The notes beneath the pieces were generated by a model that was not told the DNA's origin, searched no databases, and saw only the letters and a list, made by a program, of their open reading frames with translations. The translations under genes and the position numbers were made by a program. Source: Symsagittifera roscoffensis (lineage: Eukaryota > Xenacoelomorpha > Acoela > Convolutidae). From it: 60,000 nt of DNA. Position 1 is the first letter of the stretch; each line of letters opens with the position of its first letter. Positions 8,839 through 20,409 of this stretch are shown here, piece by piece. Location: NCBI RefSeq assembly GCF_963678635.1, contig NC_087062.1:42362395-42422394 (forward strand), read 5' to 3'.

Positions 8839-10462
8839 AAATTTACAACGCTAAACGCAGCACGGAATTATCTGGAGCGGTTGCTCTAGTCGCGTGCCTG
8901 ATGTCCCTATTCGCGACGTTTGGTGTAGGTCAGGAGCTTTCAAGTGACAGGGGGTGGGGGCAGAATTCAACTTGTCTGTGACAAGGGAATTATTGACAAC
9001 GTGGGGTGTGCGACATCGTCTCTCGTCTGCATACTTCCAACAATTTTGCATGGCGGAAGTAGCCGTAAAGAAGCAAAGAGGACGCTCATGGCAAACATTG
9101 ATCGAAACGTGTCGCTCATGACAAACTGCTGAAGGCAATGTTAGGAATTTGCAACAAGCCTGACGCTGAGAGTGAGATTTCCCCCGCTCAGATACTGTTC
9201 GGACGTCCGTTGAGGGACGTTTTTGCATTTACAAAACAGCAGGACAAGTTCACGCACCACCTTTTCCGTTCCGTGTGGTAGGATGCCTGGAAAGAGAAGA
9301 AAGATTGGCGAGTAGAGAGCGGAGAACGAAGATCAGGGCGTGCTCGGAAGGCCAGATTGTGTTAACAGCCAGAGTCTGGTAACTGGGATGCTTTGTAGCT
9401 TGCGGTGATAGAGGTATACGCAGTCTCTGGCTCTGGGTGTTGTAGAGATACGGCTTGTGTGTATGTAAAGATCCTTTCAATATGTAAATTACAGTTGTTT
9501 GTTTTATTTCAGATATTGCGTGAAGCATTATTTGAAATGACGTTGTATTCAACAAGGGTTTTTATTCAGGGATGACGCCACCTAGCCATGAGATCACTAA
9601 CTTATTATAAAAGGAGTTTATTAAGTATTTACTAATTTATTATGAGTTTATTAAGTTAGTAAGTAATTAAGTTATTATGAGTTTATTAAGTCATATGGTG
9701 ATTTTTGTCTACTGAACCAAACGTAATTCTACCGAACCAGCCTTGAGTTCTTTTCTTCTGATTGTAATCAAGTTCGTGATGTTCTCTACTGAACACAAAG
9801 TGTTATTTGTAGTTTTTTCTATTGACCAGGATGCGGTCTGTTTCAATGCAACAAAAAATACCTTTCGTGGAAAAATCAACGAATAGGACGTTGTTTGCAT
9901 TAAAATTTATGACCTCGTAACATCAAATTAACATCAAAAAATCATCCTCAGGATACAAGGATCTAGGAGTTAAAGCAACGGTTCAATCAAACTCTGATGG
10001 ATAGGGGGGTTAATTTTCTCTACTAAAGAAAACACGAGTTGAAATTAAAGAGCGAACAGGAGTTTTTAGGAGTGATCTCGTCGTCTGGGATGACGACAGC
10101 GCCATGAGATCAGTAATTTTGATTATAATTCAGCTTGTTTAGTTTGAACGAATCGTAGACTCGACTCGAAATCGTAGACTCAACCTCACGGAAAATCACT
10201 TTGAAAGGGTCTGGGGATGACGAGGATATGAGGAGCTAGGAGTGAAAGGAAAGGGTCGATTCATCTCCGGTAGATAGGGTGAAATTCCTCTGCTGAACAT
10301 AAACACAAGTTAATTTTGAGGAGCTAATAGAAGTTTTTAGGAGTGATCTTGTGATCTGAATGCCGTGACACCCCCAAGGAACCAAATTTAACCAACGGAT
10401 TTCAAATTTTGAATTTTTCCTATGTGATGCAACACTGATTCCGGCACAAATGAAGGACTCCA
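8838..10462 (+). repeat. 1.63-kb tandem duplication, copy 2
   Basis: This is the second copy, offset by 1630 bp at its start. It carries integrase remnants (8841-9400), the LTR (9440-9568), and the satellite flank with the degenerate core box at about 10070-10110. The end of its satellite part (10104-10454) appears a third time at 12908-13258. Confidence 0.93.
8841..9403 (+). pseudogene. integrase remnant of element A (duplicated copy)
   Basis: This is a diverged copy of 7211-7769 with the same GTGTAGGTCAGGAGC stretch and the ATACTGTTCGGACGTCCG block encoding FGRPLRD. It has extra substitutions that create stops (for example GTGTTAACAG at about 9360) and no open frame longer than about 60 codons. 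Confidence 0.85.
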
Positions 10463-12907
10463 ATTTGGTGTTGATTGTCAAAAAAGTTGTCAGAATTGAA
10501 TAAATATGCAATAAATCTTCTACCCCGAAAAATTTAACACAGTTCAATTTTTCTAACATCTCCCCTGCCGTAGTAGGTGGTAAGGCATAAACAATAAAGC
10601 TCAAATTTCCGCACGCCAAGAAACTGGAGACAAGGGCTAAAAAACGTACATTCATCATCATCGGGATGAGCAATTACAACCAGAGCAGCAGGTTTTGATC
10701 GATGCTTAGTCTTAAAATAACATGATGTAACAAAAATACTAACAACGAAAGCTTCAATTATCTAAACCATGTTAGTGAGACAGAAGGGAAAAAATTCCAT
10801 CTAAAAACATAACAAAAAAAGAAAAATCTCGGATATTGTTTGCAATGTTTGCTTTCATGTTCCAGCTGCATGTGTAGGGTAAAGGTCAGAAATTAAATCT
10901 CTTCAACAACTGTCCATAAAAGCAGATGCATAACTACAGTAGAATCAAATTTGTCGAAAATTCAAATTTCAAGAGCACAAACGTTTTTATTAGAACAAAG
11001 ATAGCCATTGCTGTGCAGGCAGCAAAGAATTATCCGAAGATACACCTAAACACTTTTCAACTTTTTTTCAACTTGGTGCTAGTTTTTCTGTGTCATGTGA
11101 TAAAAAATCTGGAAAAAAAAACAAATATAAATTTTTGCCATTCGACCAGGTTGGGGTCTGTTATTGGAATTAAAAATGAGCCTATTCCAGGAAATCACAA
11201 ACTAAGGACGTTATTTGCATTACGAGTTGAAAACTGAAGGACGGAAGTACTCCAAGAAACAAATATTAAATTTTCGAATTGCACGTAACAATCTCAAAAT
11301 TAGCAGCAACTGAAACCACGCAAATCAGAAGGACAATTTTTGCTTGTCGAAATAACACGAGAAATTGGACTGAGAAGAGTGAGATTGCATACACCAGTCA
11401 ATCGATTATTAAAGAAACGAGTCCTTCTCGAAAGTTACGATTGCACTGTGTGAGATTGTAACAATTGGCAAGGCCGAAGACAAGAAGAACAACCCTTCCG
11501 GTAGATGAAGAAGGACCTTCTTTATCAAAAAGAGAGAAAGCTGAAGTGTCCGGATTTGTCCTCCAGAACTTTCAATTTTAAAAAATTTTAACTCATGAAC
11601 TTTCTCCACTGACTAAAGCAAAATTCAATTGAGTCAGTCAAGAGATCCCTTGTTCAGCATGTATTTGAGTTTGTGACTTTCTATGCTGAACAAAAAAGAA
11701 ACTTGTAAAACTCTCTACAGGTGAGGATGCGGTCTGTTTTTTGAAACAAAAAATGAGCGTACAAGGAGAAATCAACGAATAACGACGTTTTTTGCATCAC
11801 GAATTCTGACATCGTAGCATCGAATTAACATCAAAATATCTTTCAGGATATGAGGAGCGATAAGTGAAAGCAAATGTTCAATTCAAATCTGATGGATAGG
11901 GTGAACTTTCTCTAAAGAACAAAAACACGAGTTAAATAAAGGTAACGAATAGGAGTTCCTAGTAGTCATCTCGTGGTCTGGAGACGACCCGGCACAGTAA
12001 TGAGATCACTAATTTAATGATGGATTCCAATTTGGTGTTGATCGTCAAAAAAACTGTCAGAACTGAATAAATATGCAATAAATCTTCTGCCCCGAAAAAT
12101 TAAACACAGTTCATTTTTTCTAACATCTCCCCTGCCGTAATAGTTGGTAAAGCATAAACAATAAAGCTCAAATTTCCGCACGCCAAGAAACTGGAGGCAA
12201 GGGCTAAAAAACGTACATTCATCATCATCGGGATGAGCAATTACAACCAGAGCAGCAGGTTTTGATCGATGCGTAGTCTTAAAATAACATGATGTAACAA
12301 AAATACTAACAACGAAAGCTTCAATTATCTAAACCATGTTAGTGAGACAGAAGGAAAAAAATTCCATCTAAAAACATAACAAAAATCGAAAAACCTCGGA
12401 TCTTGTTTGCAATGTTTGCTTTCATGTTCCAGCTGCATGTGTAAGGTAAAGGTCAGAAATTAAACCTCTTCAACAACTGTCCATAAAAGCAGATGCATAA
12501 GTACAGTAGAATCAAATTTGTCGAAAATTCAATTTTCAAGAGCACAAATGTTTTTATAAGAACAAATATAGCCGGTTGCTGTGCAGGCAGCAAAGAATTA
12601 TCCGAAGATACACCTCTTTTTTTTTCAACTTGGTGTTAGTTTTTCTGTGTCATGTGATAAAAAATCTCGATAAAAAACAAATATAAATTTTTGCCATTCG
12701 ACCAGGTTGCGGTCTGTTATTGGAAAGAAAAATGAGCCTATTCCAGGAAATCACACACTAAGGACGTTATTTGCATTACGAGTTGAAAACTGAAGGACGG
12801 AAGTATTCCAAGAAACAAATTTTAAATTTTTGAATTGAACGTAACAATCTCAAAATTAGCAGCAACTGAAACCACGCAAATCAGAGGGACAATTTTTGCT
12901 TGTCGAA
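10104..12907 (+). repeat. 2804-bp tandem duplication, copy 1
   Basis: Positions 10104-12907 recur at 12908-15711 with a constant offset of 2804. The copies are nearly identical: I saw one substitution around 10540/13344 (TTTAACAC against TTAAACAC) when comparing lines. The junction at about 12907 joins TGTCGAAAT to GAGATCAG with only one or two bases of shared sequence. Confidence 0.95.
10455..12021 (+). repeat. 1567-bp repeat unit A1 (diverged satellite dimer half)
   Basis: It starts GGACTCCAATTTGGTGTTGA. The same start recurs at 12022 (unit B1), 13259 (A2) and 14826 (B2). It contains the satellite module GACCAGGTTGGGGTCTG with AAGGACGTTATTTGCATTAC and a degenerate core box at about 11967-12010, so it is a long diverged member of the satellite family. 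A and B differ by scattered changes, whereas A1 and A2 are almost identical. Confidence 0.9.
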
Positions 12908-15711
12908 ATGAGATCAGTAATTTTGATTATAATTCAGCTTGTTTAGTTTGAACGAATCGTAGACTCGACTCGAAATCGTAGACTCAACCTCACGGAAAAT
13001 CACTTTGAAAGGGTCTGGGGATGACGAGGATATGAGGAGCTAGGAGTGAAAGGAAAGGGTCGATTCATCTCCGGTAGATAGGGTGAAATTCCTCTGCTGA
13101 ACATAAACACAAGTTAATTTTGAGGAGCTAATAGAAGTTTTTAGGAGTGATCTTGTGATCTGAATGCCGTGACACCCCCAAGGAACCAAATTTAACCAAC
13201 GGATTTCAAATTTTGAATTTTTCCTATGTGATGCAACACTGATTCCGGCACAAATGAAGGACTCCAATTTGGTGTTGATTGTCAAAAAAGTTGTCAGAAT
13301 TGAATAAATATGCAATAAATCTTCTACCCCGAAAAATTAAACACAGTTCAATTTTTCTAACATCTCCCCTGCCGTAGTAGGTGGTAAGGCATAAACAATA
13401 AAGCTCAAATTTCCGCACGCCAAGAAACTGGAGACAAGGGCTAAAAAACGTACATTCATCATCATCGGGATGAGCAATTACAACCAGAGCAGCAGGTTTT
13501 GATCGATGCTTAGTCTTAAAATAACATGATGTAACAAAAATACTAACAACGAAAGCTTCAATTATCTAAACCATGTTAGTGAGACAGAAGGGAAAAAATT
13601 CCATCTAAAAACATAACAAAAAAAGAAAAATCTCGGATATTGTTTGCAATGTTTGCTTTCATGTTCCAGCTGCATGTGTAGGGTAAAGGTCAGAAATTAA
13701 ATCTCTTCAACAACTGTCCATAAAAGCAGATGCATAACTACAGTAGAATCAAATTTGTCGAAAATTCAAATTTCAAGAGCACAAACGTTTTTATTAGAAC
13801 AAAGATAGCCATTGCTGTGCAGGCAGCAAAGAATTATCCGAAGATACACCTAAACACTTTTCAACTTTTTTTCAACTTGGTGCTAGTTTTTCTGTGTCAT
13901 GTGATAAAAAATCTGGAAAAAAAAACAAATATAAATTTTTGCCATTCGACCAGGTTGGGGTCTGTTATTGGAATTAAAAATGAGCCTATTCCAGGAAATC
14001 ACAAACTAAGGACGTTATTTGCATTACGAGTTGAAAACTGAAGGACGGAAGTACTCCAAGAAACAAATATTAAATTTTCGAATTGCACGTAACAATCTCA
14101 AAATTAGCAGCAACTGAAACCACGCAAATCAGAAGGACAATTTTTGCTTGTCGAAATAACACGAGAAATTGGACTGAGAAGAGTGAGATTGCATACACCA
14201 GTCAATCGATTATTAAAGAAACGAGTCCTTCTCGAAAGTTACGATTGCACTGTGTGAGATTGTAACAATTGGCAAGGCCGAAGACAAGAAGAACAACCCT
14301 TCCGGTAGATGAAGAAGGACCTTCTTTATCAAAAAGAGAGAAAGCTGAAGTGTCCGGATTTGTCCTCCAGAACTTTCAATTTTAAAAAATTTTAACTCAT
14401 GAACTTTCTCCACTGACTAAAGCAAAATTCAATTGAGTCAGTCAAGAGATCCCTTGTTCAGCATGTATTTGAGTTTGTGACTTTCTATGCTGAACAAAAA
14501 AGAAACTTGTAAAACTCTCTACAGGTGAGGATGCGGTCTGTTTTTTGAAACAAAAAATGAGCGTACAAGGAGAAATCAACGAATAACGACGTTTTTTGCA
14601 TCACGAATTCTGACATCGTAGCATCGAATTAACATCAAAATATCTTTCAGGATATGAGGAGCGATAAGTGAAAGCAAATGTTCAATTCAAATCTGATGGA
14701 TAGGGTGAACTTTCTCTAAAGAACAAAAACACGAGTTAAATAAAGGTAACGAATAGGAGTTCCTAGTAGTCATCTCGTGGTCTGGAGACGACCCGGCACA
14801 GTAATGAGATCACTAATTTAATGATGGATTCCAATTTGGTGTTGATCGTCAAAAAAACTGTCAGAACTGAATAAATATGCAATAAATCTTCTGCCCCGAA
14901 AAATTAAACACAGTTCATTTTTTCTAACATCTCCCCTGCCGTAATAGTTGGTAAAGCATAAACAATAAAGCTCAAATTTCCGCACGCCAAGAAACTGGAG
15001 GCAAGGGCTAAAAAACGTACATTCATCATCATCGGGATGAGCAATTACAACCAGAGCAGCAGGTTTTGATCGATGCGTAGTCTTAAAATAACATGATGTA
15101 ACAAAAATACTAACAACGAAAGCTTCAATTATCTAAACCATGTTAGTGAGACAGAAGGAAAAAAATTCCATCTAAAAACATAACAAAAATCGAAAAACCT
15201 CGGATCTTGTTTGCAATGTTTGCTTTCATGTTCCAGCTGCATGTGTAAGGTAAAGGTCAGAAATTAAACCTCTTCAACAACTGTCCATAAAAGCAGATGC
15301 ATAAGTACAGTAGAATCAAATTTGTCGAAAATTCAATTTTCAAGAGCACAAATGTTTTTATAAGAACAAATATAGCCGGTTGCTGTGCAGGCAGCAAAGA
15401 ATTATCCGAAGATACACCTAAACACTTTTCAACTTTTTTTTTCAACTTGGTGTTAGTTTTTCTGTGTCATGTGATAAAAAATCTCGATAAAAAACAAATA
15501 TAAATTTTTGCCATTCGACCAGGTTGCGGTCTGTTATTGGAAAGAAAAATGAGCCTATTCCAGGAAATCACACACTAAGGACGTTATTTGCATTACGAGT
15601 TGAAAACTGAAGGACGGAAGTATTCCAAGAAACAAATTTTAAATTTTTGAATTGAACGTAACAATCTCAAAATTAGCAGCAACTGAAACCACGCAAATCA
15701 GAGGGACAATT
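12908..15711 (+). repeat. 2804-bp tandem duplication, copy 2
   Basis: This is the second copy of the block above, carrying unit A2 (13259-14825) and most of unit B2 (14826 onward). B2 runs past the duplicated interval to about 15930, which shows where the B unit would have ended before the duplication cut B1 short at 12907. Confidence 0.95.
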
Positions 15712-15837
15712 TTTGCTTGTCGAAATAACACGAGAAATTGGACTGAGAAGAGTGAGATCGCATACACCAGTCAATCGATTATTAAAGAAACGAGTCCTTC
15801 TCGAAAGTAACGATTGCACTGTGTGAGATTGTAACAA

Positions 15838-16056
15838 TTGGCAAGGCCGAAGACAAGAAGAACAACCCTTCCGGTAAATGAAGAAGGACCTTCTTTGTCA
15901 AAAAGACAAAAAGCTGAAGTGTCCGGAGTTGTCCGGAGAGGCCTAACTGTGCGTTTTGTGCCTTGTAAGCGGATTCCACAACAAGGACGCTTCCTTTCTT
16001 CTTCTTTTGTTCTTTACTTTCCTTTGATCGTTCCGACAAAATTTTCACATGTTTAA
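15838..16056 (+). other. short basic open frame repeated three times; doubtful coding remnant
   Basis: The frame begins with TTG and reads LARPKTRRTTLPVNEEGPSL followed by SKRQKAEVSG, then non-satellite sequence to 16056. The same text occurs at 11467-11565 and 14271-14369 (with D for N and E for Q) but ends sooner there. Its composition is more protein-like than other satellite frames, yet three related copies with one silent and two replacement changes give no evidence of selection. It may be a captured exon fragment or chance. Confidence 0.2.
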
Positions 16057-16639
16057 TGACTTGTCTCTGGAATCCAGGAACATACAGACACAAAATTGTG
16101 CTCCTATCCAGTGCACAGTTTGGCCTCGTAATATTTAATGTTTTCGTTTTGATATGTTCCGCGGTTGATATGGATACATTGTTTTGTTGCGAGTATTACA
16201 GAGAAAGTGTTTTCCTTGATTTTTCAAAAAGTTTTTTTTTTCGCCAGCGCTTTGCTTATAAGTTATAAGTCATCATTCGACAATTTATGAGCTACCACTG
16301 GAATGCCGTTTTTTAATAATGTTTTTTTTTCATTATGAGCCCAATCCAAAAAGTAGCTAGTATAGTGGCAATAGTCCAGGACTACTTAACCCTTGTCGGA
16401 GGAATCTTTCGCGTATCCATCAAACTGTAGCATTTTTTCATTCCTGGTAAGCCCAAACTCCAACAGGTCGTCTTTACCAAATGGATTTCAATGGATCGCC
16501 TACTATATTTATAATATCAGGTTCTTTCAGATTACTACTCAGTTTGTTCAAACTTCGTAAGTGCAACAGTTCATCATCGATAAATCTGATCACAAGAATC
16601 TTTTTTTTTCTAGTCATGGTGTGGAAGACGAAGAGGTGT
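15931..16639. other. non-satellite spacer
   Basis: After the B2 repeat ends, about 700 bp carry none of the satellite boxes. The stretch is T-rich with several T8-T10 runs (16230, 16322, 16600). The open frame at 16056-16268 is short and has no motif. I recognise nothing in it. Confidence 0.5.
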
Positions 16640-19122
16640 GATCAGGAGGTATAACTCAGTTTGCTTGGTCTCGCGGAGAGCCTTTAAACGGTAACAAAAT
16701 CGTATACTCGATCCTACGGACAATCTTTTTGAAAGGTTCTAGGGATGACGAGGATATGAGGAGCTTGCCATGAATGGAAAGGGTAGAGTCATCTCCGGTA
16801 GATAGTGTGAAAGTTTTCTTCTGAAAAAAAAAACACAAACTAAGATTGAGGAGCAAATAGGAGTTTTTAGGAGCGATACCGTGGTCTGGAGATGACACCC
16901 GACACAGCCATGACATCACTAATTTTTAATAAAAGGATTGAGTTTGAGTTTTTAGTGACAGGATGAATTCTCTCTACTGGACAGAATTACGAGTTAAGTT
17001 TGAGTAGCGAATAGGAGTTTTTAAGAGTGATCTCGTGGTCTGGGGAGGACTCGAACCAGCCATGAGATCATCAATTTAACTTATAAGGAGGGAATTTAAG
17101 TTTTTTGTGTCATAGGGTGAAATTTCTCTACTCAACTAAACTTAATTCTACTGAATCAGTCAAGATATCCTTTATTCAGCTTGTAATTGAAATTGTGATA
17201 TATTGAACTCAACAAAAACGTAATTTGTAATTTTCTCTACCGACCAAGCTGCTTCAATGAAACAAAGTGATCGTACGTGGAGAAATCAACAATGGAGGAA
17301 GTTAATTGCATCACGAATTAAGTCCTCGTAACATCAAGTTAACATCAAAATATCTTTCAGGATATGAGGATCTAGGAGTGAAAGCAACGGTTCAATCCAT
17401 TTCCGATGGATAGGTTGAATTTTATCTAATGAACAAAACCACGATTTGAATTTAGGGAGCGTATAGGAGTTCATATGAGTGATTTCGTGGTCTGGGGATG
17501 ACGAGACACAGCCATGAGACCAATAATTCTGCATATAATTCAGTTTGCTTGGTCTCGCGAAGAGCCTTTAAACGGTAACAAAATCGTAGACTCGATCTTA
17601 CGGACAATCTTTTTGAAAGGTTCTGGGGATGACGAGGATATGAGGAGCTTGCCATGAATGGAAAGGGTAGAGTCATCTCCGGTAGATAGTGTGAATTTTT
17701 TCTACTGAAAAAAAAACACAAACTAAGTTTGAGGAGCAAATAAGAGTTTTTAGGAGCGATACCGTGATATGGGGATGACGCTGTTCAGCCATACGGTCAC
17801 TAATTTATTAAAAAATGAGTGAATATGAGTTTTTTAAGCGAAACGTTAAATTTTATGTTTTGAACAAAAAAATGGGTAAAATTTAAGGAGCAAATACGAG
17901 TTTTGAGGGGTGATCTCGTGATCTGGGGATTACGGGACCCAGCCATGAGATTGAGATCACTAATTTAATATAAAAGAATTAAATATGAGTTTTTTAAATT
18001 ATAGGGTGAAATTTTCCTTCTGATCAAAAATACGAGGTAGGTTTCGGGAGCGACTAGGATTTATTAGGAGTGATCTCGTGGTCTGGGGATGAAGCGACCC
18101 AGTCATGAAATTACTAATTTAAGGTAAAAGAGTCAACATGAGTTTATTCATTCATTGCATGAATTTTTCTTTTGCGAACAAAACGTTATTCTAGCAAAGG
18201 CTTTCCCACGAACCAACCAAACATATTTATATGAAAAATTATTGATCTCATGGCTCGGTCTTGTCATCCCCACACCACGAGATCAATCCTAAAAACTCCT
18301 ATTTGCACATTAAAGTTAAATCGTGTTTCTATTCAATAGATGTAACTCTCATTTTCACTTAAAAAACTCATATTCACTCCTTTTATTTTAAATTAGTGAT
18401 CTCATGGCTGTGTCGGGTCATCTTCAGACCACGAGATCACCACTAAGAAATCCTACTCGCTCGCTAAATTCAAATCGTGTTTTTGTTCTTTAGAGGACAA
18501 CGATTCTTTAGAGGACTTTATTAAAAAAAGTGATCTCATGGCTGTGTCGCGTCATCCCCACACCATGAGATCATTCCCGAAAACACCTGTTCGCACATTA
18601 GAATTTAACCGTCCGTGTTTCTGTTCAATAGTTTTAACTCACCCTTTCTTTTGAAAAACTAATACTCACTCTTAAAAAAAAATTATAAATTAGGCATCTT
18701 TTTGCCATTCGACCAGATTGGGGTCTGCTATTGAAACAAAAAATGAACGTAAGTCGGGAAATCACAGACTAAGGACGTTGTTTGCATTACGAGTTGAAAA
18801 GTGAAGGACGAAGGTATTCCAAGAAACAAACTCTAAACTTTCGAATTGAACGTAACAATCTCAAAATTAGCAGCAACTGAAACCACGCAAATCAGAAGGA
18901 CGATTTTTGCATGTCGAAATAAAACGAGAAATTGGAGTGAGATGAGTGAGATCGTAGACACCAGTCAATCGATTATGAAAGAAACGAGTCCTTTATCTCT
19001 TGACTGGTTCGGTAGAATAACATTTTGATCGGAAAGGGAAAATCCACCGTATAACTTAATAAAATCATATTGACTCTTTTTACCTTGACTTAGTGATCTC
19101 ATGACTGCGTCGCGTCATCCCC

Positions 19123-19565
19123 AGACCAGATGACTGGGTCGCGCCATAAACTTTTCTATCAGGTCCACTTCAAAGTGATCTTTTGAATGATCGAGTTAAC
19201 GAACTTGTTGCCGATTAAAGTTTTTTGGCCGAACCATTTAAAACTTTTTTGTATGCAGAATTATTGATCTCATGACTGTGTCCCGTCAACCCCAGTCCCT
19301 TTCAAGTGATCTTTTGTAAGATCGAGTCATGGAACTTGTTATCGTTTGACGGCTTCCAGCCCAACCCAGAAAAACTAATTATAAGCATAACTATTGATCT
19401 CATTACGATTATAAGTAATGAATTGTGACCTCGTAACATCAAATTAACATCAAAACATTTTTCAAGATATGAGGAGCCAGGAATGAAAGCAAAGTTTCAA
19501 CCCAAATCTGATAGATAGGGTGAATTTTCTCGAATGAACAAAAGCACGAGTTGTTTAAGGAGCGA
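19123..19565. repeat. direct repeat flanking the SGNH-like remnant, left copy
   Basis: It starts AGACCAGATGACTGGGTCGC and matches 20481-20922 with an offset near 1358 and few differences. It includes the GATCTTTTGTAAGATC palindrome and the AACTTGTTATCGTTTGACGG block of the 115-type family in reverse orientation. Related copies occur at about 30270-30740 and, inverted, at about 24340-24660 and 33360-33830. Confidence 0.88.
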
Positions 19566-19583
19566 ATAGAAGTTTTTAGGAGT

Positions 19584-19624
19584 GATCTCGTGGCCTGGGG
19601 ATGACGCGACCTAGCCATGATATC
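19584..19624 (+). repeat. representative 41-bp core box (imperfect palindrome)
   Basis: The left arm GATCTCGTGG, central TGGGGATGACGCGACCTAG, and right arm CCATGATATC form an imperfect palindrome. The consensus right arm elsewhere is CCATGAGATC. Counting the flanking AGT and ACT, the outer arms are 13 bp each: AGTGATCTCGTGG and CCATGAGATCACT. The same box recurs dozens of times on both strands between 4.7 and 59 kb. Confidence 0.9.
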
Positions 19625-19789
19625 ACTAATTCAACCGTGAATCGGCCGGTGAATCGACCCCCAAAAGGACGCCAGGTTTTACCACTCCTTTTTTCCATCA
19701 CCCTTGTACTAATTTTAAATACTAATTGAAAGTGTTCATAAATCACCCCAAAGAGCTTCCTTTCTGGCCCCAGTTGTCTGTGTTTCAGG

Positions 19790-20335
19790 TAGATGCCACG
19801 ATTCCAGGCAAGACGCATCCCTGAGTTCTCACAAAAACTAGTTAACGGGACTTCAAGACCAAAACATATCAAACCAGCTCTAGTAAAATCAAAAATTCAC
19901 TCCTACCGCGGCGCAACGCTTCATGATCTGTTTGAAATAGTTTCGCAGTACAGACCAAAGCGCCTAAATACAGTAACAAGAGTTGCTGGATACAATAACA
20001 ACAGGCGGCATCCACATGAAAAAAAAACAGCAGTGGAAGAACTTGATTAACCTCGTCACTAACAAGTTTCAGCTCAAGACATTGATCATCCCCAAAACAA
20101 TTCAGAACTGTAATAACCCTGAAATAAATCGGCAAATTTATATTCATACTCATGTGTTGTTTAATTTGAAAAAATATATTTGCACATCCACATACACTCA
20201 TTGTTTCACCCCACCTCAAACTAATTCTAACTCCTCAAATGTTTTGACTTGATGGGATCCATTCTCGTTCTACGGTAATGATTTCTTTACTAATTTTTTT
20301 GCAAATATAATCTATAAATTCTCTCGCTAACTTGA
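19790..20335 (+). pseudogene. SGNH/GDSL-hydrolase-like remnant
   Basis: Three frames give successive blocks of an SGNH-hydrolase-like protein. First comes KIHSYRGATLHDLFEIV, corresponding to the block with conserved Gly after the nucleophile region. Then VTRVAGYNNN fits the GxND-like block III. Then LVTNKFQLKTLIIPKTI appears in a second frame. Finally DGIH at about 20251-20262 is followed after a frameshift by SFYGNDFFTNFFANIIYKF, matching the C-terminal DxxH catalytic block. The N-terminal GDS serine motif is not visible, so the enzyme would be inactive. Such domains occur in host genes and in some retrotransposon proteins; the context of repeats favours a mobile-element origin, which is inference. 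It sits in an ~800-bp non-satellite island between two direct satellite repeats. Confidence 0.55.
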
Positions 20336-20409
20336 CACCGCCGTCTTTCCTTAAATGGCTACTCAAACACATTGCCTTTTTGTAGAAACAGCTTGCGAGG
20401 CGGAGATGT

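Larger units (their letters stand above)
16640..19625. repeat. 153-bp satellite array with orientation switch
   Basis: Plus-oriented core boxes start at 16875, 17029, 17481, 17758, 17912 and 18072. The spacing is about 154-160 bp where monomers are simple and longer where the GCGGTCTG/GAGCGTACGTGG module is inserted. At about 18190-18243 the array switches to minus orientation, where GATCTCATGGCTCGG precedes GTCATCCCCACACCACGAG. Further minus boxes lie near 18404, 18534 and 19096. It returns to plus with a clear box at 19584-19624. Confidence 0.9.

Noticed and set aside
10926-11237. 103-codon open frame, identical copy at 13730-14041
   Set aside because: The frame covers the diverged satellite module; the identical copy is due to the recent 2804-bp duplication and the third relative at 15297 has a different reading, so conservation is not protein-level.
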